Below, piece by piece: positions 54,890 to 64,000 of a stretch of DNA of 64,000 bases (position 1 is the stretch's first letter; every line of letters begins with the position of its first letter). The position numbers and the translations under genes were made by a program. The notes below the pieces were generated by a model. The model made no database searches and was not told the DNA's origin. It was given only the letters and a program-made list of their open reading frames with translations. This stretch comes from Collinsella tanakaei (GTDB taxonomy: Bacteria; Actinomycetota; Coriobacteriia; Coriobacteriales; Coriobacteriaceae): NCBI RefSeq assembly GCF_021531055.1, contig NZ_JADYTL010000001.1, positions 248,001 to 312,000 on the forward strand. Reading direction: 5' to 3'.

Positions 54890-57328
54890 CTACTTGCCGG
54901 AATCCTCCCCGAACAGCGCCTTCTCGGGCGTGATGGGAAGCGTGCGGATGTAGTGGCCGGTGGCATGCGCGACGGCGCTCGCGATGGCAGGGCTCGGCGT
55001 GTTGATGACCACCTCGCCAATCGACTTGGCGCCGAACGGACCGGTCGGCTCGTAGCTCGGCGCGAACTCCACGCGGACCCGCGGGATATCGAGACGCGTC
55101 GGCACCTTGTAGGTCATGAACGAACGCGTGCGCATGCGACCGCGCGCGTCGTACTGGACGTCCTCGGTGAGCGCCATGCCGATACCCTGCCCGATGCCGC
55201 CCTCTGCCTGCACGCGGGCGAGGTTCTCGTTGACGACCGTACCGCAGTCGACCACGCTCACGTAATCCACCACGGTCACCTTACCCGTCGCCTTGTCGAC
55301 GTCGACCTCGGCGATGCCGCTCATGAACGGCGGAGGACTCGTCGGAGAGCTAGCCGCGGCGTGCGCGGTCAGGCAGTCGCCGTCGCCCCCCGCGACGAGC
55401 TTGTTGGCGAGCTCGGTCAAGGTCATACGGGCGATGGGCTCCGCATCGGGCGCCGCCTGGGCCATATGGTAGGAGCGCGCGATGGCCTCGACGTCATCGT
55501 AGATGCCCGAGAACTCGGGGCGGTCGGCATCGTCGGGCACCTCGAGCGTTCCGGGCGCGTAGGCGAGCAGCTCCTCGCCGTCGAACAGCACGTCGTCCAC
55601 GTTCACGCCCATGAAGCCGGCGGCGCGGGCGCGCAGCTCGGCGATGAGCTTCTCGGACGCCTTGAGAACGGCCATACCGGTCAGATAGGTGCTCGCACTC
55701 GCGTACGAACCGGTATCGAACGGTGACACGTCGGTATCGACGCCGTGTACCACGATGCGGTCGGTGTCGCAGCGCAGCGCCTCGGCGGCGAACTGCGCCA
55801 GGATCGTGTCGCAGCCGGTGCCCATGTCGGTCGCGCCGATGGACAGGGTGTAGAACCCGGTCTCCTCGACGCGCAGATCGACCGAGGCGATATCGATCTT
55901 GGCGATGGCGGAGCCCTGCATGGACAGCGCCACGCCCAATCCGCGCACGCGATCACCCAGATCGCGGACGAGCGGCTTGTCGGACCATCCGATCATATCC
56001 ATCGCGCGGCGCAGGCATTCGGCGGCGTTGCACGAATAGAGCTCGTTGTCGTCGTATTGCGCCAGACGCTCGCCGGGCGTGACGAGGTTCTTAAGGCGAA
56101 CCTCGCAGGGATCCATGCCGAGCCGGTCGGCCAGCTCGTTGACGGCGGACTCCACGGCGAACAGGCCCTGGGTGGCACCGTAGCCGCGATAGGCGCCCGC
56201 GGGCATCGTGTTGGTGTACACGACGTCGAAGGAAAAGCGGCTCGCCTTGGCGTGGTTGTACAAAGGCAGGCTCTTGTGGCCGGACAGGCCGACCGTCGTG
56301 GGGCCGTGCTCACCGTATGCGCCCTGGTTGGACAGGGTGTGCAGGTCGATCGCGACGATCGTGCCGTCGTTTTTGGCACCCAGGCGCACGTGCATCTGCA
56401 TCTCATGGCGGGAGTTGGACGAGGCGAGCGTCTCCTCGCGGGTGTAGATGATCTTGCTCGGACGTCCGGTCTTATACGTCACGAAGGCGCAGAAGATCTC
56501 GTTGCAGCCGCTCTGCTTGGCGCCGAAGCCGCCGCCGATGCGCGGCTTGACCACGCGCACGCGGGACTGCGGGATGTCGAGCGCGCCGGCGACCATGCGG
56601 CGCACATGGAAGGGCACCTGCGTGGAGCTGGTCACGGTGATGCGCCCATAGGCGTCGATCTCGGCGAAGGAACGGAAGGTCTCCATCATCGCCTGGGCGT
56701 CGGCGAGCGTGTGGTAGGTCTCGTCGACCACGATATCGCACTCGGCGAAAGCGGCATCAAGGTCGCCATGCTCGGAGAGGCCCGACGCCACGACGTTGTT
56801 CATGCGGTCGTTGTTGATCCACGCGCCGTTGACGTGGTAGTTATCCTCGGTGTGGATGACGACCGGGTTACCCTTGGCCTGCGTGAAGTCGAGCACGGGC
56901 TCCATGACCTCGTAGTCGACCTTGATGAGCTTGAGGGCGCGATCGGCCGCGTCGTCGGTCTCGGCGGCGACGATGGCAACCTCGTCGCCCACGTAGCGGA
57001 CGACCTCGTCGAGGATGAGGCGGTCGTAGGGGCTCGCCTCCGGATAGCTTTGGCCGGCGAGGGTGAAGCGCCTGTCCGGAACGTCGCGATAGGTGTAGAC
57101 GGCCGCGACACCGGGAACCTTCATGGCCCGCGAGGTATCGATATCGCGGATCCGCGCGAAGGCGTACGGGCTGTGGAGGATCTTCACCGTCAGCGTATCG
57201 GCGGGAACGAGGTCGTTGGTGAACAGGGGCTTGCCGGAAAGCAGCGCGGCGGCGTCCTTCTTGACGGTGCGCTCGCCGATGCGCTCGAGATTCGCGCGCT
57301 CGGCCTCGCGCGTGACGATCATGCTCAT
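54890..57328 (-). CDS. Molybdenum hydroxylase, molybdopterin-binding large subunit (xanthine dehydrogenase family)
   Basis: 812 residues. The N-terminal half has the MoCo domain 1 (KDAAALLSGKPLFTNDLV, KVPGVAAVYTYRDVP). KPRIGGGFGAKQ is the Q-loop motif, and the AYRGYGATQGLFAVE segment positions substrate. Near the C-terminus GAKSIGEVVINTPSPAIASA carries the catalytic glutamate. Such enzymes hydroxylate purines or other N-heterocycles; the true substrate is not shown. Selenium genes 3-9 kb away make a selenium-dependent hydroxylase possible. RBS GGGGGAG is well spaced. Third gene of FAD-FeS-Mo. Confidence 0.92.
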   Translation of the reverse strand: MSMIVTREAERANLERIGERTVKKDAAALLSGKPLFTNDLVPADTLTVKILHSPYAFARIRDIDTSRAMKVPGVAAVYTYRDVPDRRFTLAGQSYPEASPYDRLILDEVVRYVGDEVAIVAAETDDAADRALKLIKVDYEVMEPVLDFTQAKGNPVVIHTEDNYHVNGAWINNDRMNNVVASGLSEHGDLDAAFAECDIVVDETYHTLADAQAMMETFRSFAEIDAYGRITVTSSTQVPFHVRRMVAGALDIPQSRVRVVKPRIGGGFGAKQSGCNEIFCAFVTYKTGRPSKIIYTREETLASSNSRHEMQMHVRLGAKNDGTIVAIDLHTLSNQGAYGEHGPTTVGLSGHKSLPLYNHAKASRFSFDVVYTNTMPAGAYRGYGATQGLFAVESAVNELADRLGMDPCEVRLKNLVTPGERLAQYDDNELYSCNAAECLRRAMDMIGWSDKPLVRDLGDRVRGLGVALSMQGSAIAKIDIASVDLRVEETGFYTLSIGATDMGTGCDTILAQFAAEALRCDTDRIVVHGVDTDVSPFDTGSYASASTYLTGMAVLKASEKLIAELRARAAGFMGVNVDDVLFDGEELLAYAPGTLEVPDDADRPEFSGIYDDVEAIARSYHMAQAAPDAEPIARMTLTELANKLVAGGDGDCLTAHAAASSPTSPPPFMSGIAEVDVDKATGKVTVVDYVSVVDCGTVVNENLARVQAEGGIGQGIGMALTEDVQYDARGRMRTRSFMTYKVPTRLDIPRVRVEFAPSYEPTGPFGAKSIGEVVINTPSPAIASAVAHATGHYIRTLPITPEKALFGEDSGK

Positions 57329-57331
57329 GGA

Positions 57332-57886
57332 CTACTCCCCCTCTCCGACGATCAGGCCGCACGATGCCGCGCCCTCGGGCAGCGACGGAAAGCGGCTCGC
57401 CATGTAACGGCGGATGGCGCGGCGCTGGCTCGTGTACCCGGTGCAGCGGCAGAGGTTGCCGGCCAGATAGGAGTCCATGTCCTCATCGGAGGGCATCACG
57501 TGCTCGACACCCTGCTCGGCGGCACGGTCGCGGATCTCGCGCTCCATGGCGAGCACGTTCATGATGAGGCCGGGCGAGCAGAAGCCGCACTGCTCCGCGC
57601 CCTCCTCGGCCATGCAGCGGGCGAAATCGGCGGACTCGGCCTGCAGGCCCTCGAGGGTGGTGACGTCGTGGCCGTTCGCGCGCATCATGGGCACGGCGCA
57701 GGACAGGACCGCGCGCCCGTCGAGCCACACCGTGCACAGACCGCAGTTGGTGGTCTCGCACGCGCACTTGACGGACTTGCAGCCCTGTTCGCGCACGAAC
57801 GCGAGCAACGACATATCGGGTGCCACGCTGGCGGCGACCTTCTTGCCGTTCAGCGTGATCGAGATATCCATCAGCTTATCGCTCAT
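57332..57886 (-). CDS. Molybdenum hydroxylase, two-[2Fe-2S] small subunit
   Basis: 184 residues. A plant-type ferredoxin domain has GCKSVKCACETTNCGLCTVW. The helical second domain has EQCGFCSPGLIMN and NLCRCTGY, giving two [2Fe-2S] clusters. The C-terminus is about 25 residues longer than usual. It transfers electrons from Mo to FAD. The start overlaps the FAD-subunit stop by 4 bp (ATGA type). Confidence 0.94.
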   Translation of the reverse strand: MSDKLMDISITLNGKKVAASVAPDMSLLAFVREQGCKSVKCACETTNCGLCTVWLDGRAVLSCAVPMMRANGHDVTTLEGLQAESADFARCMAEEGAEQCGFCSPGLIMNVLAMEREIRDRAAEQGVEHVMPSDEDMDSYLAGNLCRCTGYTSQRRAIRRYMASRFPSLPEGAASCGLIVGEGE

Positions 57887-58734
57887 CGGATCGCCTCCTC
57901 GTGAGCGCAGGCGGCACTTGCCGCATCGCGGGCTTCCTGCGTCGCATACGGGGCCGCCGCGACGATGGCGCGGGCGGCGAGCACACCGGCGAGATGGCGG
58001 CGATAGCGCTCGGATCCCCAGATGTTCGAGCTGTACGCGAGCCCGCGGACCGCCTCGATGGCGCCGGCGAGCTCGCCGGCGGTGGGCTCGGCGGACGTAA
58101 CGCCGAGTTCGGCCCCGGTGAGCAGGCGCGCCTTGGCCGGACGGGCGCCGACGGCAAGATGCCAGTCGTTATCCCAATACGCCGCGCAGGTGTTGATGGT
58201 CGGAAAATCGGTCGCGGCCTTGCGCACGCAGCGGTACGCGGCGCGGTAGTCGTGCTTCTTGATGATCACATGGGTGAGGATATCGAGCTCGTAGGGCATG
58301 TCGACAAACGTCGCGAGCGGCACGCGTCCGGCCTCGGCGAGCTCGACCTCGGCGTCGAGGGCGAGCAGCGCGCACAGCACGTCGGAGAAGCCGAACCGTC
58401 CGAACACGCTGCCGCCGACGGTCGCGAGCTGGCGGAACTGCACACCCACGATATCGTGGACGGCGGCGGTCAGCACGTTGCCGGTAGCGGCGTTGAGTGC
58501 GGCGTCGCATTCGAGCTGGCGCAGGGTGACGTAGGCGCCGATGCGGAACTCGTCGGCGGTCTCCTCGATCGCGTCCAACCCGCAATCGGAAAGATCGATC
58601 ACGCAGGGCACCGTGCGCTTGGAGAGACGCATCCACATCCCGCCGCCCATGACCTGGGCACCCTTGCGGAACCTGAGCACCTCCAACGCGTCGTCGATGT
58701 TCGCCGCACGGACGAACCGTTGGAACTTGAGCAT
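57883..58734 (-). CDS. Molybdenum hydroxylase, FAD-binding medium subunit
   Basis: 283 residues from the ATG at 58734 (GGGGGAGG just upstream). The FAD loops are AQVMGGGMWMRLSKR and QLATVGGSVFGRFGFSDVLCALLALDAEVEL. The C-terminal CO-dehydrogenase-flavoprotein-like domain covers the last 110 residues. It passes electrons to NAD or a partner. First gene of the operon, with a weak TACACT -10 about 40 nt upstream. Confidence 0.91.
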   Translation of the reverse strand: MLKFQRFVRAANIDDALEVLRFRKGAQVMGGGMWMRLSKRTVPCVIDLSDCGLDAIEETADEFRIGAYVTLRQLECDAALNAATGNVLTAAVHDIVGVQFRQLATVGGSVFGRFGFSDVLCALLALDAEVELAEAGRVPLATFVDMPYELDILTHVIIKKHDYRAAYRCVRKAATDFPTINTCAAYWDNDWHLAVGARPAKARLLTGAELGVTSAEPTAGELAGAIEAVRGLAYSSNIWGSERYRRHLAGVLAARAIVAAAPYATQEARDAASAACAHEEAIR

Positions 58735-58930
58735 TCCTCCCCCATCTCTCATACGGGATATTCCAGACCCAGTGTACCGGAGAATGCCGAAGTTATGTGA
58801 CGAGGGCCGTTCCCGCATCGCAAGCGCATGATTAACCCGCCCTGGGGATCGGGCACATTCGGCGCAAAGCAGGCGACCGCACTGCGACGAACACGCCCGT
58901 ACCCCATGGAAGGACCCCCATACATGGGAA

Positions 58931-58960
58931 GACCCCGCACGCGGCGAGACGTGCGGGGTC
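58931..58960 (-). terminator. Terminator of gdhA
   Basis: GACCCCGCACG and CGTGCGGGGTC with an 8-nt loop; the minus-strand tail is TTCCC. It lies 28 bp after the stop. Confidence 0.75.
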
Positions 58961-58987
58961 CTCGAAGGGGTGTTTGCGGAAACGCGC

Positions 58988-60385
<1,398 letters not shown>

Positions 60386-60556
60386 CTACTACGCAAAGGA
60401 AGGACTTTATTTCATCAAAGTATATGGAGGATTTCCGCACGATGAAGTTTTGGCAGCTCACGCCCTATGCGCTTGCAGTGATGTTGCTAAAACGTTTCAC
60501 GCGTGTTTCCCTACGTTACAGAGGAGGACGGGTATGCAGCGCCGGGGGCGATCGTC

Positions 60557-61615
60557 CTAGCGACCGCGGCGCACCCGCACGCGCGCCGCGCCCTCATAGG
60601 GCCGGACCTCACCGATGCGCTGCACCGCCGGCACGGCAGGGGTCGCCGCGGCAAGCGCGCGCTCGAGCGCGTCGGCATCGGCCGCGTCGACGGCGAACAG
60701 CAGGCCGCCCGACGTCTGGGGGTCGAACAGCACGTCGGCGACGGCGAGCGGCACGTCCGCGTCGATATCCACCTCCGCCTCGGCGAACCGCCGGTTGCGA
60801 TAGACGCCTGCGGGCAGGATGCCCATGGCGGCGAAGTCCAGCACGCCGGGCAGGAACTCGAAAGCATCCGCATGCAGCACGATGGCGGCATCGGAACCCT
60901 GAGCGAGCTCGAGGGCGTGTCCGAGGACCGCGAAGCCGGTGATATCGGTGCAGGCGTGCACACGATATGGACGGGCGATCTCGGCAGCTGTGCGGTTGAG
61001 CGTAACCATGACGCCCTCGACGAGCGCGCGCTCGTCCTCCCCCGCAAGCTCCCCCTTGAGCGCCGTGGTCAGAACGCCGATGCCCACCGGCTTGGTGTAC
61101 AGCAGCACGTCGCCGACGCGGGCGGTATCGTTGCGCAGCAGCTCGGCAGGATCGATCACACCTGTGACCGACAGGCCGTATTTCGGCTCGTCGTCGTAGA
61201 TGCTGTGGCCCCCGGCGACGCTGGCGCCCGCCTCGGCGACTTTGAGCGCCCCGCCGCGCAAGATCTCGCGAACGGCATCTTTGGGCATATCCTCGGGCAC
61301 CGCCATGATGTTCAGCGCCGTGATCGGCGTCGCGCCCATCGCGTAGATATCCGATAGGGCGTTTGCCGCCGCAATCTGACCGAACGTGAACGGGTCGTCG
61401 GCGATCGGCGGGAAGAAGTCGAGCGTCTGAACGATGGCGAGGTCGTCGCGCAGGCGATAGACGGCGGCGTCGTCGGCATGGTCGAACCCCACGAGCAGAT
61501 TGGGGTCCCGGGTCTGGGGAAACCCTTCGAACAGCTGGGCGAGCTCGCCCGCCCCGACCTTCGCGCCGCAACCCGCGCACTCCGCGAGCTTCGTCAATTT
61601 GACCTCGGTTTCCAT
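60557..61615 (-). CDS. selD: Selenophosphate synthetase
   Basis: 352 residues. The N-terminal ECAGCGAKVG aligns with GAGCGCK of E. coli SelD: Cys16 and Lys19 match the essential Cys17 and Lys20, while Cys19 is Ala here. No in-frame UGA is present, so it is not itself a selenoprotein. LVGFDHADDAAVYRL is the ATP/Mg-binding Asp cluster, and NALSDIYAMGATPITALN and AGGHSIYDDEPKYGLSVTG follow. It makes selenophosphate from selenide and ATP. Last gene of the selenium cluster. Confidence 0.95.
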   Translation of the reverse strand: METEVKLTKLAECAGCGAKVGAGELAQLFEGFPQTRDPNLLVGFDHADDAAVYRLRDDLAIVQTLDFFPPIADDPFTFGQIAAANALSDIYAMGATPITALNIMAVPEDMPKDAVREILRGGALKVAEAGASVAGGHSIYDDEPKYGLSVTGVIDPAELLRNDTARVGDVLLYTKPVGIGVLTTALKGELAGEDERALVEGVMVTLNRTAAEIARPYRVHACTDITGFAVLGHALELAQGSDAAIVLHADAFEFLPGVLDFAAMGILPAGVYRNRRFAEAEVDIDADVPLAVADVLFDPQTSGGLLFAVDAADADALERALAAATPAVPAVQRIGEVRPYEGAARVRVRRGR

Positions 61616-61660
61616 GGAACGGTACCTCCTCGAATCGCGGCGCGCGCCGACGCACGGCCG

Positions 61661-61903
61661 CTACAGCATGATGCGATGGATGCCCTCGGGTACGAGATGC
61701 CCCTCGACCGCAGCGTTGAACGAAGCCAGAACCCCGTCTTCGGGCGGCATGGCCCACGCGAGGCCGCATTCCGAATCGATCTCGACGGGCAGTGGGATGA
61801 TACGGCCCGGCACCTGGGCCTCTTGGCAGAGTCGCTCGGCCTCCATCGCATCGAACGTGCTGGCAAACGAGACGACGATGCGCTCGACGCGCTCACGCCC
61901 CAT
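61661..61903 (-). CDS. DUF3343 small protein of selenium clusters
   Basis: 80 residues. The ATG at 61903 has GGGGGGAG upstream and overlaps the desulfurase stop by 11 bp, which indicates coupling. It matches the DUF3343 pattern: an N-terminal VVSFASTFDAMEAERLCQ helix, then GRIIPLPVEIDSECGLAWAM with a conserved Cys, and a short end. DUF3343 genes regularly accompany YedF and SelD, but the biochemical role is unknown; selenide carriage is a guess. Confidence 0.85.
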   Translation of the reverse strand: MGRERVERIVVSFASTFDAMEAERLCQEAQVPGRIIPLPVEIDSECGLAWAMPPEDGVLASFNAAVEGHLVPEGIHRIML

Positions 61904-63062
61904 ACGCGCCACTCCCCCCAGCAAGCTCGTCCGCGATCCGGGTGAGCGCGGCGATCGCGACGTCGACATCCGCCGCATCGGTATACCACCCGAACGAGAA
62001 GCGCACCGCGCCGGTCTCGAGCGTGCCCAACGCCGCATGCATGCGCGGCGCGCAATGGAGCCCCGCACGGGTGGCGATATCGAATTCGCATGCAAGGCGA
62101 TCCGCCAAGCTCGAGGAATCGATACCCGCCATATTGAGGGCGACCACGCCCGTATGGTCATGCCCGTCGTCGACGCCGTACACGGTGATCGACGGGATCG
62201 CCGCGACGCCCTCGACGAATCGCTCGCGCAGGGCGCGCTCGTGCGCCTCCACCCGATCGATGCCGAGCGCGAGGAGGAACTCGAGAGCGGCGTCGAGCCC
62301 GGCGAGCCCGTGGGCGTTCATGGTACCGGCCTCGAGATGCTCCGGATAGCTCGAAGGCTGGAAGGGATCAGCGCTTTTGACACCCGTCCCCCCGTGTACG
62401 AGCGGTGTCAGCTCGAGGTCGGGTGCCACGGCGAGTCCGCCGGTGCCCTGCGGCCCCATAAGGGCCTTGTGCCCGGTAAAGCAGATGATATCGGCACCGA
62501 GAGCGGCCATATCGACCGGAAGCGCGCCGAGCGTCTGGGAGGCGTCGAGGATGAAGCGCGCGCCGTGCGCGTGTGCGGCGCGCGCAATCGTCGCGGCGTC
62601 GGTGATCGCGCCCGTGAGGTTGGAGGCATGGGTCGCCACCACGGCGCGCGTGTTCGGTTGGAACAGGCCCTCGAGCGCCTCCATGCACAGGCGTCCCGCG
62701 CGATCGGCGGGAACGTAATCGAGCTCGATGATGCCGCGCCGCTCGAGCTCATGCAGCGGACGGAGCACGGAGTTATGCTCGAAGTCGGTGGTGATCACAT
62801 GATCGCCCGGGCGAAGCAGGCCGAAGATCGCCGTGTTCAGCGCCACGGTGGCGTTGTGCGCGAAGATCACGCGCTCGGGATGGCGAAAGCCGATGAGACG
62901 TGCGAGCTTCACGCGGGCGCCGGCCACCGAGCGGGCGGCGGCAAGGTCGTCGGGTGACGCGCCCCGCGAGCAGCTGCCCGCTCCGGACATCGCCGCCACG
63001 ACGGCATCGGCGACCGCAGGAGGCTTTTGAATCGTGGTCGCGGCGTTGTTCAGGTAGATCAT
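61893..63062 (-). CDS. Cysteine desulfurase / selenocysteine lyase family protein
   Basis: 389 residues. The fold type I PLP enzyme has FVHNATVALNTAIFGL-like N-terminal sequence, DASQTLGALPVDM with the PLP Asp, and ICFTGHKALMGPQGTGGL with the PLP lysine. The C-terminal GLHCAPRMH bears the catalytic Cys of the SufS/CsdB group. It probably provides selenide (or sulfide) to SelD/YedF. Its position directly before DUF3343 and selD supports a selenium role. Confidence 0.9.
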   Translation of the reverse strand: MIYLNNAATTIQKPPAVADAVVAAMSGAGSCSRGASPDDLAAARSVAGARVKLARLIGFRHPERVIFAHNATVALNTAIFGLLRPGDHVITTDFEHNSVLRPLHELERRGIIELDYVPADRAGRLCMEALEGLFQPNTRAVVATHASNLTGAITDAATIARAAHAHGARFILDASQTLGALPVDMAALGADIICFTGHKALMGPQGTGGLAVAPDLELTPLVHGGTGVKSADPFQPSSYPEHLEAGTMNAHGLAGLDAALEFLLALGIDRVEAHERALRERFVEGVAAIPSITVYGVDDGHDHTGVVALNMAGIDSSSLADRLACEFDIATRAGLHCAPRMHAALGTLETGAVRFSFGWYTDAADVDVAIAALTRIADELAGGSGAYGA

Positions 63063-63094
63063 GGATGCAACTCCGTGCTGTTCGATACGGACCG

Positions 63095-63736
63095 TTACAG
63101 GGTCACGATCTTGTCGGGGCCGAGCACGAACTCCGAGATCGCGTACAGGTTGGTCACGCCGCCGACGGCGAGCTTGTCGCGCAGGCCATGGAAATCGAGG
63201 CAGGTGCCGCAGGTCAGCACCTCGCAGCCGCGACGCTCGAGCTCGCGGACGTCGTCGACGAGCTCGGAGCCCTCGCAGGTGAGCGCGGCGCCGTCGTTGA
63301 AGAAGACGATGCGATGCGGCGGCTCATCGGCCTGGGACATGGCGTAGACGAGCCCCTTGATCAGGATGTGGCCGAGCTCGGCGGCACCCTGGCCGAGCGC
63401 CTTGGATCCGACGAACACGGTAACCTGCTGGCCGACAGCGATCGGCTCGGGAACCGGACAGGCGATGCTCGCCTCGACGAGCGCCGCATCGTCACCGGCG
63501 GGATTCTCGGCAGCCTCGGCGGTGACGTCCGCGATCGTGACCGCCCAGCCGCCGTCGATCTCATCGACCGCGACCGTGCCCCGCTTGCTCGTCGCGAGGC
63601 GTTTGAGGTTCTCGACGGCGACGGTGTTGTCGACGCATACGCGCACCGAGCCTTCCGATGCGGGGTCTTGCAACGCCTTCATGGCGCGGATCACGGGCTT
63701 CGGACATGTTTCGCCGAACGAATCGATCTCGATCAT
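63095..63736 (-). CDS. yedF: YedF-like selenium metabolism protein (TusA plus DsrE domains)
   Basis: 213 residues from the ATG at 63736 (AAGGGAG 8 nt upstream). Residues 1-75 form a TusA/SirA-like domain with Cys11 in the GETCPKPV motif. The rest is DsrE-like, with CEGSELVDDVRELERRGCEVLTCGTCLDF containing further cysteines. YedF is a marker of selenium metabolism and is thought to carry selenium or sulfur to SelD. First gene of the cluster, under a TTGCAA / TAAACT promoter. Confidence 0.92.
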   Translation of the reverse strand: MIEIDSFGETCPKPVIRAMKALQDPASEGSVRVCVDNTVAVENLKRLATSKRGTVAVDEIDGGWAVTIADVTAEAAENPAGDDAALVEASIACPVPEPIAVGQQVTVFVGSKALGQGAAELGHILIKGLVYAMSQADEPPHRIVFFNDGAALTCEGSELVDDVRELERRGCEVLTCGTCLDFHGLRDKLAVGGVTNLYAISEFVLGPDKIVTL

Positions 63737-63773
63737 GGGACAGGCTCCCTTCATACAATCTTGCGTTGAGGAT

Positions 63774-63801
63774 AGTTTATTATCGAATTATTCATTTGCA
63801 A
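63774..63801 (-). promoter_or_regulatory. Promoter of the yedF-desulfurase-DUF3343-selD cluster
   Basis: TTGCAA (63796-63801), 16-bp spacer, TAAACT (63774-63779) on the minus strand, 38 nt before the yedF ATG and in an AT-rich patch. Confidence 0.55.
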
Positions 63802-63896
63802 GGATAAAGCATCGAGTCGTCGGCGGCCGGTCGCCTGGGATTGCCGAACGATCGACGGTACGAGGCAGGAACTTTTGTCGTCCTCGTGTATTGCTG

Positions 63897-63925
63897 TTGC
63901 CCGGATGGCCGTGGTGGCCTATACT
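63897..63925 (+). promoter_or_regulatory. Promoter of tRNA-Pro
   Basis: TTGCCC (63897-63902), 17-bp spacer, TATACT (63920-63925). A leader hairpin (CTAGC ... GCTAG enclosing GGTC-GAA-GACC) lies between it and the tRNA. Confidence 0.7.
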
Positions 63926-63978
63926 CGTTAGGCCTTGGGACTAGCACAGGTCGAAGACCGCTAGCTGCTCAACACCTT

Positions 63979-64000
63979 CGGGACGTGGCGCAGTTTGGTA
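63979..64000 (+). tRNA. tRNA-Pro, 5' part only (cut by window edge)
   Basis: CGGGACGTGGCGCAGTTTGG matches the 5' acceptor and D-arm of bacterial tRNA-Pro. The anticodon is outside the window, so the isoacceptor is unknown. Confidence 0.75.

Noticed and set aside
60557-61615. SelD as a selenoprotein
   Set aside because: The catalytic position is encoded as Cys and no in-frame UGA is present.

Overview
This is a contiguous, GC-rich, almost fully protein-coding chromosomal window, most likely from a Coriobacteriia gut actinobacterium of the Collinsella type. That placement is inferred. It rests on the actinobacterial integration host factor gene (mihF), the primary sigma factor, the high GC content and gut-type redox and selenium genes. 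No rRNA, phage, IS transposase or CRISPR array was found. Nearly all genes lie on the minus strand, so operons read from high to low coordinates. The exceptions are rpsT, tRNA-Asn, a ModE-like regulator, a tiny membrane protein and a tRNA-Pro cut by the right edge.

Layout, left to right. 1-4083: hemW (cut by the left edge), dusB and lepA. 4280-4543: rpsT, followed by an AT-richer spacer. 4972-8976: the competence unit comEA-comEC with holA. 9229-11633: mihF-gmk-rpoZ-thiI. 11837-17240: the UMP pathway pyrR-pyrB-pyrC-pyrK-pyrD-pyrF behind an attenuator-like terminator. 17563-20001: two KamA-family genes, one of which has lost two of the three radical-SAM cysteines. 20303-31861: tRNA-Asn, then a long information-processing run rimP-nusA-infB-rbfA-nrnA-truB-ribF-dnaG-rpoD. 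32193-38565: a sodium:solute symporter, leuS and an IMP dehydrogenase. 38784-42896: a ModE-like HTH protein, mntP, a Cys/Met-type PLP protein whose Schiff-base lysine is replaced by arginine, and a ThrRS without its TGS domain. 43184-50595: a zinc-ribbon membrane protein, an M24 peptidase, an RlpA-like wall protein, folC and valS. 50776-54635: a small membrane ORF, tig-clpP-clpX and tRNA-Leu. 54890-58734: a three-subunit molybdenum hydroxylase. 58988-60343: gdhA. 60557-63736: a selenium module made of yedF, a selenocysteine-lyase-type desulfurase, a DUF3343 protein and selD. 63979-64000: the start of tRNA-Pro.

Functionally the window combines core translation, transcription and replication genes with pyrimidine and purine synthesis, protein quality control and an anaerobic redox block. 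The selenium genes beside a molybdenum hydroxylase suggest a labile-selenium cofactor. selA, selB, selC, yqeB and yqeC are not visible here, so this remains an inference.

The least ordinary items are: (1) an array of stem-loop elements between valS and folC, two of which show compensatory changes in three nested helices and share a conserved internal loop; (2) the KamA pair with one apparently cluster-less member; (3) the PLP protein with Lys to Arg; (4) a 166-bp AT-rich element with perfect 33-bp inverted termini between guaB and leuS; (5) a zinc-finger-like tail on NusA together with the absence of ylxR; (6) several families of intergenic palindromes. Start codons were chosen by Shine-Dalgarno spacing and family length, and several differ from the longest open frame.
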